From the NCBI GenBank assembly GCA_023128635.1, contig JAGMDP010000060.1:1-8657 (forward strand): 8,657 nucleotides of DNA. The letters run 5' to 3'. The position numbers and the translations under genes are program-made. A model generated the notes under the pieces. That model was given only the letters and a program-made list of their open reading frames with translations. It made no database searches and had not been told where the DNA came from. The stretch comes from Candidatus Heimdallarchaeota archaeon (GTDB lineage: Archaea; Asgardarchaeota; Heimdallarchaeia; JABLTI01). Below, piece after piece: positions 1 to 5,659 of this stretch; the stretch's first letter is position 1; the number at the start of each line of letters is the position of its first letter.

Positions 1-11
1 CTATAATAAAT

Positions 12-20
12 CTTAAATAA
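12..20 (+). promoter_or_regulatory. Possible TATA box of the tRNA-Ser gene
   Basis: The A/T string CTTAAATAA lies about 30 to 38 bases upstream of the mature tRNA 5' end. This suits an archaeal TATA box with a start of transcription a few bases before position 50. In such AT-rich DNA similar strings arise by chance, so position is the main support. Confidence 0.35.
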
Positions 21-49
21 TGATGCAGAACAATTCTAAAAAGAACAAA

Positions 50-138
50 GCCAAGGTAGTCAAGCACGGACCACGACGCTGGTCTTGAAAACCAGTTCCT
101 TCACGGGAGCGCGAGTTCAAATCTCGTCCTTGGCACCA
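50..138 (+). tRNA. tRNA-Ser, anticodon TGA, with encoded CCA
   Basis: A complete cloverleaf can be drawn. The seven-pair acceptor stem is 50-56 with 128-134. The D stem is 59-61 with 75-77. The five-pair anticodon stem is 79-83 with 91-95, closing the loop CTTGAAA with anticodon TGA at 86-88. The T arm is 111-115 with 123-127 around the loop TTCAAAT. Bases 96-110 form a long variable arm (about 96-100 with 105-109), the hallmark of class II tRNAs, which fits serine. The anticodon reads UCA and, by wobble, other UCN codons. There is no intron. CCA is encoded at 136-138 and a short T run follows at 139-142, a likely terminator. The discriminator base at 135 is A, whereas archaeal tRNA-Ser normally carries G there (recalled knowledge). 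Confidence 0.95.
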
Positions 139-203
139 TTTTCATTTAATTAAAATAAGCTTTATTTTATTGTATTTCTATTTCTCAAAATTGAAATCAA
201 TTA

Positions 204-213
204 ATTTATATTT
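204..213 (+). promoter_or_regulatory. Probable TATA box of the alcohol dehydrogenase gene
   Basis: An A/T string containing TTTATATTT ends about 21 bases before the ATG at 234. With the usual archaeal spacing of about 25 bases from box centre to start site, transcription would begin at or next to that ATG, giving a leaderless mRNA. This agrees with the absence of a Shine-Dalgarno sequence there and supports 234 rather than the upstream GTG as start. Confidence 0.5.
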
Positions 214-233
214 TTGTAGTGTTTTTATTACAT

Positions 234-1475
234 ATGAAAGCAGTGATGTATGATTTGAAAATTTGGAAAGGTGTATTGAAAACTATTGGTTTGGCTGGTA
301 AGTTTTCCATGGTGAAATATAGAGCTGATTGGCCAAAACCAGAAATCCTACATCCAAATCAAGTAATAGTAAAAACTCAACTTGGCGGAATATGTGGTTC
401 TGATATACATCAATTACAAGTGAAAGGATCATATTTTACTTCAATATTGGCAAGTAAAACTACTCCCTTTCCAATTGGTCATGAAACTGTTGGAATTATA
501 GAAGAAATTGGGTCGAACATTCAAAATTTGAAAATTGGAGATACAGTTGTTTTTGATCCGACAGCAACATGCGAAGCATACGGTTTTGAATTATGTTCTA
601 GCTGTCAAGTAGGTCGATATGCGAGTTGTTTATGTTTAACAGGAACTGGTGACGGTTCTAAACTCGAAGAGAAATATGGTGGAAAGAATAATTGGGGAGG
701 ATATGGCGGAGGAGGATTCAGCGAATATGTTCTTGGTTTTGAGAAGCAATTTTACATAGTTCCTGAAAATGTTCCAATTGAAGTTGCTGTTTTGGCGGAA
801 CCATTTGCAGTATCCATACATGCAGTTGCTAATAATCTTCCAAAAGATTCTGATACGGTTATAGTTATTGGTGCGGGAATTATTGGTTTATTAGTTATTG
901 CTGCACTTAGAGCTTATGGCTCAAAATGTCAGATAATTACACTAGCTCGCTATCCTCTTCAAGCTGATTGGGCTAAGAAACTCGGTTCTAATGAAGTAAT
1001 CATCGAAAGAAAAACCGATCTGCTCTATGAAAAAATTGCCGAATTAACTAATGGGAAATTATACAAACCAATGTTCAGTAAAAAAGTACTTTTTGGGAAT
1101 ACTGGTCCAGATATAATATTTGATTGTGTTTCAAATAATCATACTTTGGATGATTCATTGCGGTTAGTGAGAAGTAATGGTCGAATCGTCATTCTAGGAC
1201 TTGATTTCGGAGTTACAAAGAAAGTTGATTGGTCTATTGCAGCCTATAAGGAAATTGAAGTTATTGGATCAATGATTTATGGTTTGGATGATTTTCAAGG
1301 CAGAAGAAAGCATTCATTTGAAATTGCATTGGAAATTCTTGGTAAGAATCCCATTTTGTATCAAAACTTAGTAACTCACAAATTTCCCATTGACGAATAC
1401 AAATCAGCATATAACGTTGCAATGCATAAAGGAAAACATCAAGCAATAAAAGTAGCTTTTGAGTTTCCTAAATAA
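234..1475 (+). CDS. Zinc-dependent MDR alcohol dehydrogenase-like oxidoreductase
   Basis: This 413-residue protein is a medium-chain (MDR) zinc dehydrogenase of the threonine/sorbitol dehydrogenase type, expected to oxidise an alcohol or reduce a carbonyl with NAD(P) in the cytoplasm. The catalytic zinc ligands are visible as Cys54 in GGICGSD, His83-Glu84 in GHE, and Glu189 in AEPFAVSIHAV. Structural-zinc cysteines are at 113, 121, 124 and 132. The Rossmann fingerprint GAGIIG is at 213-218. At the end of the next strand (about 238-240) the sequence is ARY, not the acidic residue of NAD-specific enzymes, which hints at NADP. The length exceeds the usual 340-350. Extra residues lie near the N-terminus (about 10-35), in a glycine-rich stretch (149-162) and around 272-288. 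I chose ATG 234 because MKAVMYD is the usual MDR beginning and because of the TATA spacing; an in-frame GTG lies at 219. The substrate cannot be read from sequence. Confidence 0.88.
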   Translation: MKAVMYDLKIWKGVLKTIGLAGKFSMVKYRADWPKPEILHPNQVIVKTQLGGICGSDIHQLQVKGSYFTSILASKTTPFPIGHETVGIIEEIGSNIQNLKIGDTVVFDPTATCEAYGFELCSSCQVGRYASCLCLTGTGDGSKLEEKYGGKNNWGGYGGGGFSEYVLGFEKQFYIVPENVPIEVAVLAEPFAVSIHAVANNLPKDSDTVIVIGAGIIGLLVIAALRAYGSKCQIITLARYPLQADWAKKLGSNEVIIERKTDLLYEKIAELTNGKLYKPMFSKKVLFGNTGPDIIFDCVSNNHTLDDSLRLVRSNGRIVILGLDFGVTKKVDWSIAAYKEIEVIGSMIYGLDDFQGRRKHSFEIALEILGKNPILYQNLVTHKFPIDEYKSAYNVAMHKGKHQAIKVAFEFPK

Positions 1476-1504
1476 TTCTTCCCTAATTTCCTCGCATCAG
1501 AGGT

Positions 1505-1535
1505 CTTTTTATTTCTTTTTTTAAACATCTTTTTG
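1505..1535 (+). terminator. T-rich terminator region after the dehydrogenase
   Basis: Two T runs follow the dehydrogenase stop by about 30 to 60 bases (around 1505-1520 and 1531-1535). Archaeal RNA polymerase terminates readily on such U tracts without a hairpin, and none is evident. The tract separates this gene from the next. Confidence 0.45.
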
Positions 1536-1585
1536 TTCTAATGTTGGAGTAAAATAGGTTTTTAGAATCTGTAGGATTTGAATTA

Positions 1586-2167
1586 ATGAAAGAAAAGGGG
1601 AATCAAACTATCTTTTTAACAGGTAACAACACGAAATATTATCGTGAAATTGAAAATGAATATCAGAAACAAAAAGAGATAGTAAGAAAATTCATTAAAA
1701 ATAATTTTCGTCCAACAAATGATTTATGGGTGGCAGCAGTCTCACAAGCTGTTGGAAAAATTGCGAAGGCTACAGAAAACAATGATAATCAAGTTCTTGA
1801 AAAACTAATTCTACAGTTTATTTCACAATTACTGGTTTGGTTAGAGGTTTTTGAGAATCCTAATTTTGATGAAGTAACTCTCCCAAAAACTCATATTCAT
1901 AATCCATCGTTCAATACAATTTTAGTGAAACTGGTTGGAGAGCTATCTCGAGCAATTTTAAGTAATGATAACCAGAAAGTGCGAAATAAAATAGCTGTTT
2001 TTCGATCATTCTGTGACCAGTGGATTGACCGAATAGATAATACAGAGAACGAGCAACTACAAAGAAAGACTTCATCAATAAAAATTGTAGAGGAATTTTG
2101 GGAAAAAAAAGACTTACTGTCCGAGAAACTAGAGGAAATGTTCTCAGAAGTTAAGAATGAGACTTGA
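1586..2167 (+). CDS. Unrecognised helical protein with two internal repeats
   Basis: I do not recognise this 193-residue protein and assign no function. It is predicted soluble and almost wholly helical, with no signal peptide or membrane segment. Two stretches of about 45 residues align without a gap at an offset of 61: roughly residues 47-91 and 108-152. Shared landmarks are Val56-Gly57 with Val117-Gly118, NDNQ 66-69 with NDNQ 127-130, Phe78 with Phe139, Ser80 with Ser141, Trp85 with Trp146, and Asn91 with Asn152. Each unit looks like a helical hairpin turning at NDNQ, so the fold may be a tandem pair of hairpins. A charged N-terminal helix (about 17-38) and a charged C-terminal helix (about 166-190) flank the repeats. 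The ATG has a weak upstream TAGGA. Base use resembles the neighbours. The gene stands alone between T-rich gaps, so context gives no hint. Confidence 0.8.
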   Translation: MKEKGNQTIFLTGNNTKYYREIENEYQKQKEIVRKFIKNNFRPTNDLWVAAVSQAVGKIAKATENNDNQVLEKLILQFISQLLVWLEVFENPNFDEVTLPKTHIHNPSFNTILVKLVGELSRAILSNDNQKVRNKIAVFRSFCDQWIDRIDNTENEQLQRKTSSIKIVEEFWEKKDLLSEKLEEMFSEVKNET

Positions 2168-2170
2168 ATA

Positions 2171-2205
2171 CTGACAAACTGCTAATATTAGTCATTAATT
2201 GTCAG
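2171..2205 (+). repeat. Inverted repeat with nested palindrome just after a stop codon
   Basis: CTGACAA at 2171-2177 is perfectly complementary to TTGTCAG at 2199-2205. The 21-base loop contains the 10-base palindrome CTAATATTAG (2182-2191). It starts three bases after the preceding gene's stop codon and is followed by T-rich sequence, so it could help end that transcript. A protein-binding site is an alternative. Confidence 0.5.
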
Positions 2206-2216
2206 AATTATGTCTA

Positions 2217-2225
2217 TTTTTATAT
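2217..2225 (+). promoter_or_regulatory. Probable TATA box for a non-coding RNA
   Basis: TTTTATATT is centred about 25 to 28 bases upstream of positions 2246-2250, where the first hairpin of the predicted structured RNA begins. The spacing matches archaeal promoters, and no open reading frame starts nearby that would otherwise explain it. Confidence 0.45.
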
Positions 2226-2245
2226 TGGTTAATGTCCATATAGTA

Positions 2246-2392
2246 TCTTGAACCTATCTCGGCCAAATAAAGGGTTCCTAGCCGGCTCCGTGTTGGTTGA
2301 ACCTTCTTTCATCATTCAACACCCTCCCTAAATAAGAAGGAATTTAACTCTTCCCTATTTTTCCAGCGCGGACCGACTAGTCATTTATTTTT
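2246..2392 (+). ncRNA. Putative structured small RNA of unknown class
   Basis: This stretch has no credible open reading frame and is visibly richer in G and C than its flanks, as is the tRNA in this AT-rich window. A long helix pairs 2278-2296 with 2363-2380: C2278-G2281 with C2377-G2380, C2283-G2285 with C2373-G2375, then U2287-G2296 with C2363-A2372. That is 17 pairs with one C-A mismatch and one bulged C. Two pairs are U-G wobbles (2291-2368, 2293-2366), which would be mismatches in a minus-strand RNA, so plus is favoured. A 5' hairpin pairs 2250-2254 with 2273-2277 and abuts the long helix. An inner hairpin pairs 2302-2308 with 2334-2340, seven perfect pairs. A TATA-like box lies upstream and a T-rich tract follows at about 2384-2394. 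I looked for 5S rRNA, SRP RNA, RNase P and box C/D signatures and found none convincing. A leader of the archease mRNA is the main alternative. Confidence 0.6.
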
Positions 2393-2398
2393 CTTCGT

Positions 2399-2413
2399 CT
2401 AAAGCTTTTTAAT
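2399..2413 (+). promoter_or_regulatory. Possible BRE/TATA promoter of archease
   Basis: CTAAAGCTTTTTAAT resembles an archaeal A-rich BRE followed by a T/A box. It would start transcription roughly 20 to 30 bases before the GTG at 2459, leaving room for the Shine-Dalgarno-like GAGGGTG. The ten bases AAAGCTTTTT recur exactly at 4637-4646 upstream of the prenyltransferase gene. Confidence 0.35.
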
Positions 2414-2458
2414 TTGGTTTTAGCAGTTAGGGTATTACCAATTTATGAGGGTGTAGTT

Positions 2459-2875
2459 GTGAGTTACGAATACTTAGAACATACGGCAGATACCATTGTT
2501 CATGCAAAAGGATCTGATTTGAAAGAAGCATTTGAACAAGCAGCATTAGGTTATTATAACGTTTTATCAGATACAGCAACAGTTGAGCCCAAGTTCACAA
2601 AAGAAGTAACCATTGAATCTGAGGATTACAAAGCATTACTTTTTGATTGGATTGATAATTTAATTTATTTCTTTGACACAGAGCTTTTCATTGCAAATGA
2701 AATTCATATTTCGAGAATGGAAAAACTCGAAAGTAATATGATTACTTTGTCTGCTATTTTGCATGGTGAGGTTTTCGACCTGAAAAAACATCCTCAAGAA
2801 AGTGAAGTAAAAGCTATGACTTATTCTTTCATGAAAATTGGTGAAAATTACGTTGAATTTACACTTGATTTGTGA
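2459..2875 (+). CDS. Archease, RtcB RNA ligase activating protein
   Basis: Archease is a small metal-binding cytoplasmic protein that speeds guanylation and turnover of the RNA ligase RtcB, which joins tRNA exon halves and other RNAs with 2',3'-cyclic phosphate ends. The 138-residue product has the family's normal length and landmarks: YEYLEHTAD at residues 3-11, LLFDWIDNLIYFF at 60-72, GEVFD at 103-107 followed by His111, EVKAMTYS at 116-123, and an Asp (137) at the extreme C-terminus. The usual TYH is TYS here, a small departure. I chose the GTG at 2459 because family proteins begin just before YEYLEHTAD and because GAGGGTG sits upstream at good spacing; a longer frame opens at 2414 but adds 15 unfamiliar residues. 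RtcB is not in the window. Next downstream, after 117 bases, is the PolD small subunit. Confidence 0.93.
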   Translation: MSYEYLEHTADTIVHAKGSDLKEAFEQAALGYYNVLSDTATVEPKFTKEVTIESEDYKALLFDWIDNLIYFFDTELFIANEIHISRMEKLESNMITLSAILHGEVFDLKKHPQESEVKAMTYSFMKIGENYVEFTLDL

Positions 2876-2992
2876 TTCAATGAATTAGCAAGGCAATAAT
2901 GTATTATTAACACAAAAAAATACACATTCTACTGCTAAATGGTAATAACAAAACTCATTAGGTAATTATGCAGAGCTTCGAAGAGTGAGAAT

Positions 2993-4615
2993 ATGGCTAA
3001 AAAGAGAGATCTAGTAAGAGAATTACTGGATAAACATTGTCTGATTACACCAGAATCTTATGAAATTCTTGAAGATTTGGATGATGATGTCGTTGATATT
3101 GATAAACTAGCTGAAGCTCTAAAAGATGAAATTGTTGTCACTCCTGAGAAACTAAGAGAAGCACTAGCATCCTTCGAGGAGTTATTATCTGAAGGGAATC
3201 TTGAAGTAGAAGAATCTAGTGAATTAGTAGAGCGAAAACCGGAACCTAAAATTTCCAGTCCTAAACCTGAAATAGTTACAAGTCAAGAAGATGTAAAACT
3301 CACACCTAGTGCAAAAAAGCGAAAAACGGAATTTAAGCCAATAGGAATGCAAATCAAAACAAAGATGAAAGTATTACATGAATCATCAGGACAAACTACT
3401 GTTGAAGGTACTCTCAGTGATTTTAAGCAATATTTTACCAGTCGCTATAACCAATTATTTGCTATTTTAAGAGGAAGAGGGGATGTATCTGGGTCTATAG
3501 GAATAAAGGATCTTGAGCGAGCAAAACTAGAAGCAAATGAAAGAATATCTATTATTGCCATTGTTACAAATAAGCGAACACTAAAGAGTGGAGGAATATT
3601 ACTAGAGCTCGAAGACCCAAATGGTAGAATTACCGCAACTATCCCTGCTAAAATGCAAGAATTGTTAGTTAAAGCAGGTGCGCTACTTGAAGATCAAGTA
3701 GCAGGATTTTTTGGACGTCTTTATGAAGGAAGGTTTATCTTAGATGATTTTGTCTTCCCAGACATTCCGATTACTATGAGAAAAACGACAATAGATGAGC
3801 CAATTAGTGTATGTATGACTAGTGACTTACATATAGGAAGTAAGGAATTTCTAGAAGACTCATTCAATGATTTACTCGATTTTCTTAATGGTAAGATTGA
3901 TGATCCTTATCAACAAACCTTAGCAAGTCATGTTAAATATTTAATAATAAATGGTGATTTGGTAGAGGGTATTGGTATTTATCCGAAACAAGAAGATGAC
4001 CTTCTCATAACAGATATTTATGACCAATACACAAAAGCTGACCAAATACTGTCCAAAGTACCTGAGTGGATACATATTATAATTACTTCTGGAAACCACG
4101 ATGCTTGCCGACTTGCATTACCACAACCAGCAATAAGTAAAGAATATGCTCCTGATCTTTGGAATCGATCTAATGTTACATTTCTGTCAAATCCCACAAC
4201 AGTAGATTTACACAAAAAAACATTCTTAATTTATCATGGAAATTCTTTTGAAGATGTTGCATCCCTCACCCCCGGACTCAGCATGAATGATCCAAACGGT
4301 CCAATGCTTCATACATTAAGATACAGACATCTAGCCCCAACTTTTGGAAGAAGAACAAGTATCGTTCCAAGTGTGAAGGATGAATTAGTAATTGAGAAAG
4401 TTCCAAATGTGTATCATACTGGACACATTCACATTAATTCTCACACACAATATAGGGGAGTGGATTGTATAAATTCAGGAACTTTTCAATCACAAACAGA
4501 TTACATGAGTTCAAAAAATATCGTTCCAACTCCAGGAAGAGTTCCAATATTAAACTTACATACAAACAAGCTTCATGAGCTTGTTTTCTTTGATGAAAGC
4601 GAAATTAGAAAGTGA
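2993..4615 (+). CDS. polB: DNA polymerase D small subunit DP1 (3'-5' exonuclease)
   Basis: DP1 is the proofreading 3'-5' exonuclease and scaffold of PolD, the two-subunit archaeal replicative polymerase; the large catalytic subunit DP2 is not in the window. The 540 residues read as an N-terminal helical domain (1-65), a charged low-complexity linker (about 70-115), an OB-fold region (about 150-258), and an Mre11-like calcineurin phosphoesterase domain (about 270-535). All metal-site motifs are present: DLH at 278-280, GD at 321-322, GNHD at 367-370, His415 in YHGN, and GHIH at 477-480. The exonuclease should therefore be active, unlike the degenerate B subunits of eukaryotic polymerases that descend from this family. 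The length is in the normal DP1 range. The ATG at 2993 is preceded by a weak GAGTGAG. The symbol polB follows archaeal usage for DP1, not family-B polymerase. Confidence 0.95.
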   Translation: MAKKRDLVRELLDKHCLITPESYEILEDLDDDVVDIDKLAEALKDEIVVTPEKLREALASFEELLSEGNLEVEESSELVERKPEPKISSPKPEIVTSQEDVKLTPSAKKRKTEFKPIGMQIKTKMKVLHESSGQTTVEGTLSDFKQYFTSRYNQLFAILRGRGDVSGSIGIKDLERAKLEANERISIIAIVTNKRTLKSGGILLELEDPNGRITATIPAKMQELLVKAGALLEDQVAGFFGRLYEGRFILDDFVFPDIPITMRKTTIDEPISVCMTSDLHIGSKEFLEDSFNDLLDFLNGKIDDPYQQTLASHVKYLIINGDLVEGIGIYPKQEDDLLITDIYDQYTKADQILSKVPEWIHIIITSGNHDACRLALPQPAISKEYAPDLWNRSNVTFLSNPTTVDLHKKTFLIYHGNSFEDVASLTPGLSMNDPNGPMLHTLRYRHLAPTFGRRTSIVPSVKDELVIEKVPNVYHTGHIHINSHTQYRGVDCINSGTFQSQTDYMSSKNIVPTPGRVPILNLHTNKLHELVFFDESEIRK

Positions 4616-4623
4616 ATGTTCTA

Positions 4624-4650
4624 TCGATTAGTATCGAAAGCTTTTTCTTT
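4624..4650 (+). promoter_or_regulatory. Small hairpin plus T-rich box between DP1 and prenyltransferase
   Basis: TCGAT (4624-4628) and ATCGA (4633-4637) form a five-pair hairpin with a four-base loop. CGAAAGCTTTTTCTTT follows. It could be a weak terminator of DP1 or, given the exact AAAGCTTTTT shared with the archease upstream region, the BRE/TATA element of the prenyltransferase gene, whose start lies about 37 bases downstream of the 10-mer. Both readings may hold. Confidence 0.35.
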
Positions 4651-4682
4651 AACGGAACAAGCGAAAGTACGGAGACTAACAA

Positions 4683-5615
4683 TTGACAAATCCCTGGATT
4701 CGTATTATGCGCCCTTTTAATTGCTTCCTTCTTACAATGTGTGCAATAGTTGGTATTATGGTTAGTAATCCCGAAGAATTCTATTCAGTATCTGATCTTT
4801 TAGGTCATTTGCCTACTCTAGTTATGATTTTCATTGGTGGCTGGGCACTTAGTGCTTCTGCTATGGTTCTGAATGATTACTTTGATATTGAAGTTGATAA
4901 AATAAACGATCCTAAGAGACCTATACCTTCCGGTGAAATCACTCCAAAACAAGCTTTAACTTTTGGCATAATCTTGATTGCCGTAGGCATTTTGATGGGT
5001 ATTGGTATTGATTTGTTTGAAAACATTAGGCATGGTTCACAATTTGGTGTCTCTATTGTTACTGCTGTGATTTGTGCAATAATGGCTGCTGCTTATACTA
5101 AATATATGAAACGGTTCTCAATAGTTGGAAATATGGCGGTCTCTATTGGAGTATGGATGGGCTTCCTCTATGGGGATTTAGTCTTTGATTTTATGCCTGA
5201 AGTATTACCACAATGTATGGGAGCTGCAGCATTCTTTCTAAATTTTGGAAGAGAAGTATCGAAAGGTATAATGGATATAGAAGGTGATCGAGAAAACAAA
5301 GTAACAACAGTAGCAACTGCTTTAGGTTCAAAGTGGACTGCAATAATTGCTTCAGCAATTATTTTCTTAGCAATACCCGTATCAATAATCCCGATTTTTG
5401 TTGCAGGTGCGAGCTGGGTGTATTTGTTTTCAATAAATGTAATTCAAGCTTTGGTATTAGCTGTTTCCATCTGGTTACTAATTGATCACAAGCCTGCGAC
5501 AATAAAGAAGATCAAATATGTGGTTCTTGTCACAATGCTTCTTGCACTAATAGCATTCTCATTAGAAGCATTTCTGGGCGGATATGTTGTTGACTCAATA
5601 ATTCCGGTAGTATAA
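4683..5615 (+). CDS. UbiA-family prenyltransferase, likely DGGGP synthase
   Basis: This 310-residue integral membrane protein belongs to the UbiA superfamily. The most likely role in an archaeon is adding the second geranylgeranyl chain: geranylgeranyl-PP plus 3-O-geranylgeranylglyceryl 1-phosphate gives 2,3-bis-O-geranylgeranylglyceryl phosphate (DGGGP), the core of ether lipids. The first Asp-rich motif NDYFDIEVD is at 64-72, followed by DPKRPIPSG at 76-84. The loop YTKYMKRFSIVGN is at 138-150, and the second Asp-rich motif DIEGD is at 198-202. About eight or nine hydrophobic helices are visible. The short start RIMRPFNC near the N-terminus is typical. TTG at 4683 is supported by GGAG at 4671-4674 with eight bases between; the first ATG (4707) would cut the conserved RIMRPFN region. 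UbiA enzymes for quinone or other prenyl acceptors share these motifs, so the acceptor is inferred. Confidence 0.8.
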   Translation: MTNPWIRIMRPFNCFLLTMCAIVGIMVSNPEEFYSVSDLLGHLPTLVMIFIGGWALSASAMVLNDYFDIEVDKINDPKRPIPSGEITPKQALTFGIILIAVGILMGIGIDLFENIRHGSQFGVSIVTAVICAIMAAAYTKYMKRFSIVGNMAVSIGVWMGFLYGDLVFDFMPEVLPQCMGAAAFFLNFGREVSKGIMDIEGDRENKVTTVATALGSKWTAIIASAIIFLAIPVSIIPIFVAGASWVYLFSINVIQALVLAVSIWLLIDHKPATIKKIKYVVLVTMLLALIAFSLEAFLGGYVVDSIIPVV

Positions 5616-5633
5616 AAAGAAAAGAAGGGATAA

Positions 5634-5650
5634 GAGATGTACTACATCTC
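5634..5650. terminator. Hairpin between convergent genes, possible bidirectional terminator
   Basis: GAGATGTA (5634-5641) and TACATCTC (5643-5650) form a near-perfect palindrome, giving a stem of six or seven pairs with a small loop. It lies in the 44-base gap between the convergent stop codons. On the minus strand the sequence beyond it is T-rich (complement of 5611-5630), so it best serves the minus-strand gene; on the plus strand G-rich sequence follows. Confidence 0.5.
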
Positions 5651-5659
5651 ATTTGGGGG

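Noticed and set aside
219..233. GTG at 219 as the start of the dehydrogenase
   Set aside because: It adds five residues unlike MDR proteins, and the TATA-like box at 204-213 would place the transcript start downstream of it. ATG 234 begins the typical MKAVMYD.
636..821. Minus-strand reading frame inside the dehydrogenase gene
   Set aside because: It lies opposite a well-supported gene and its translation resembles no protein. The same applies to the frames at 1261-1446, 4018-4215, 6003-6227 and 6597-6839.
2305..2325. Box C/D guide RNA on the minus strand (ATGATGA)
   Set aside because: No CTGA D box at suitable spacing; one seven-base match is expected by chance.
2309..2352. Resemblance to 5S rRNA loop C (ATCATTC..AAC and GGAATTTAACTC)
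   Set aside because: The match is loose, the spacing is wrong, and the 17-pair outer helix with no second long arm does not fit the three-way 5S rRNA fold.
2246..2392. SRP RNA or RNase P RNA in the non-coding island
   Set aside because: The SRP helix 8 core (GGAAG/GAGCAG type) and the RNase P GAGGAAA and ACAGAAA boxes are absent, and the element is too short for either.
2414..2458. Longer archease reading frame starting at 2414
   Set aside because: The extra 15 residues do not fit the family, and a Shine-Dalgarno-like GAGGGTG points to the GTG at 2459.
2884..2939. TTAGCA/TGCTAA inverted repeat before the PolD gene
   Set aside because: Only six pairs separated by more than 40 AT-rich bases; not distinguishable from chance.
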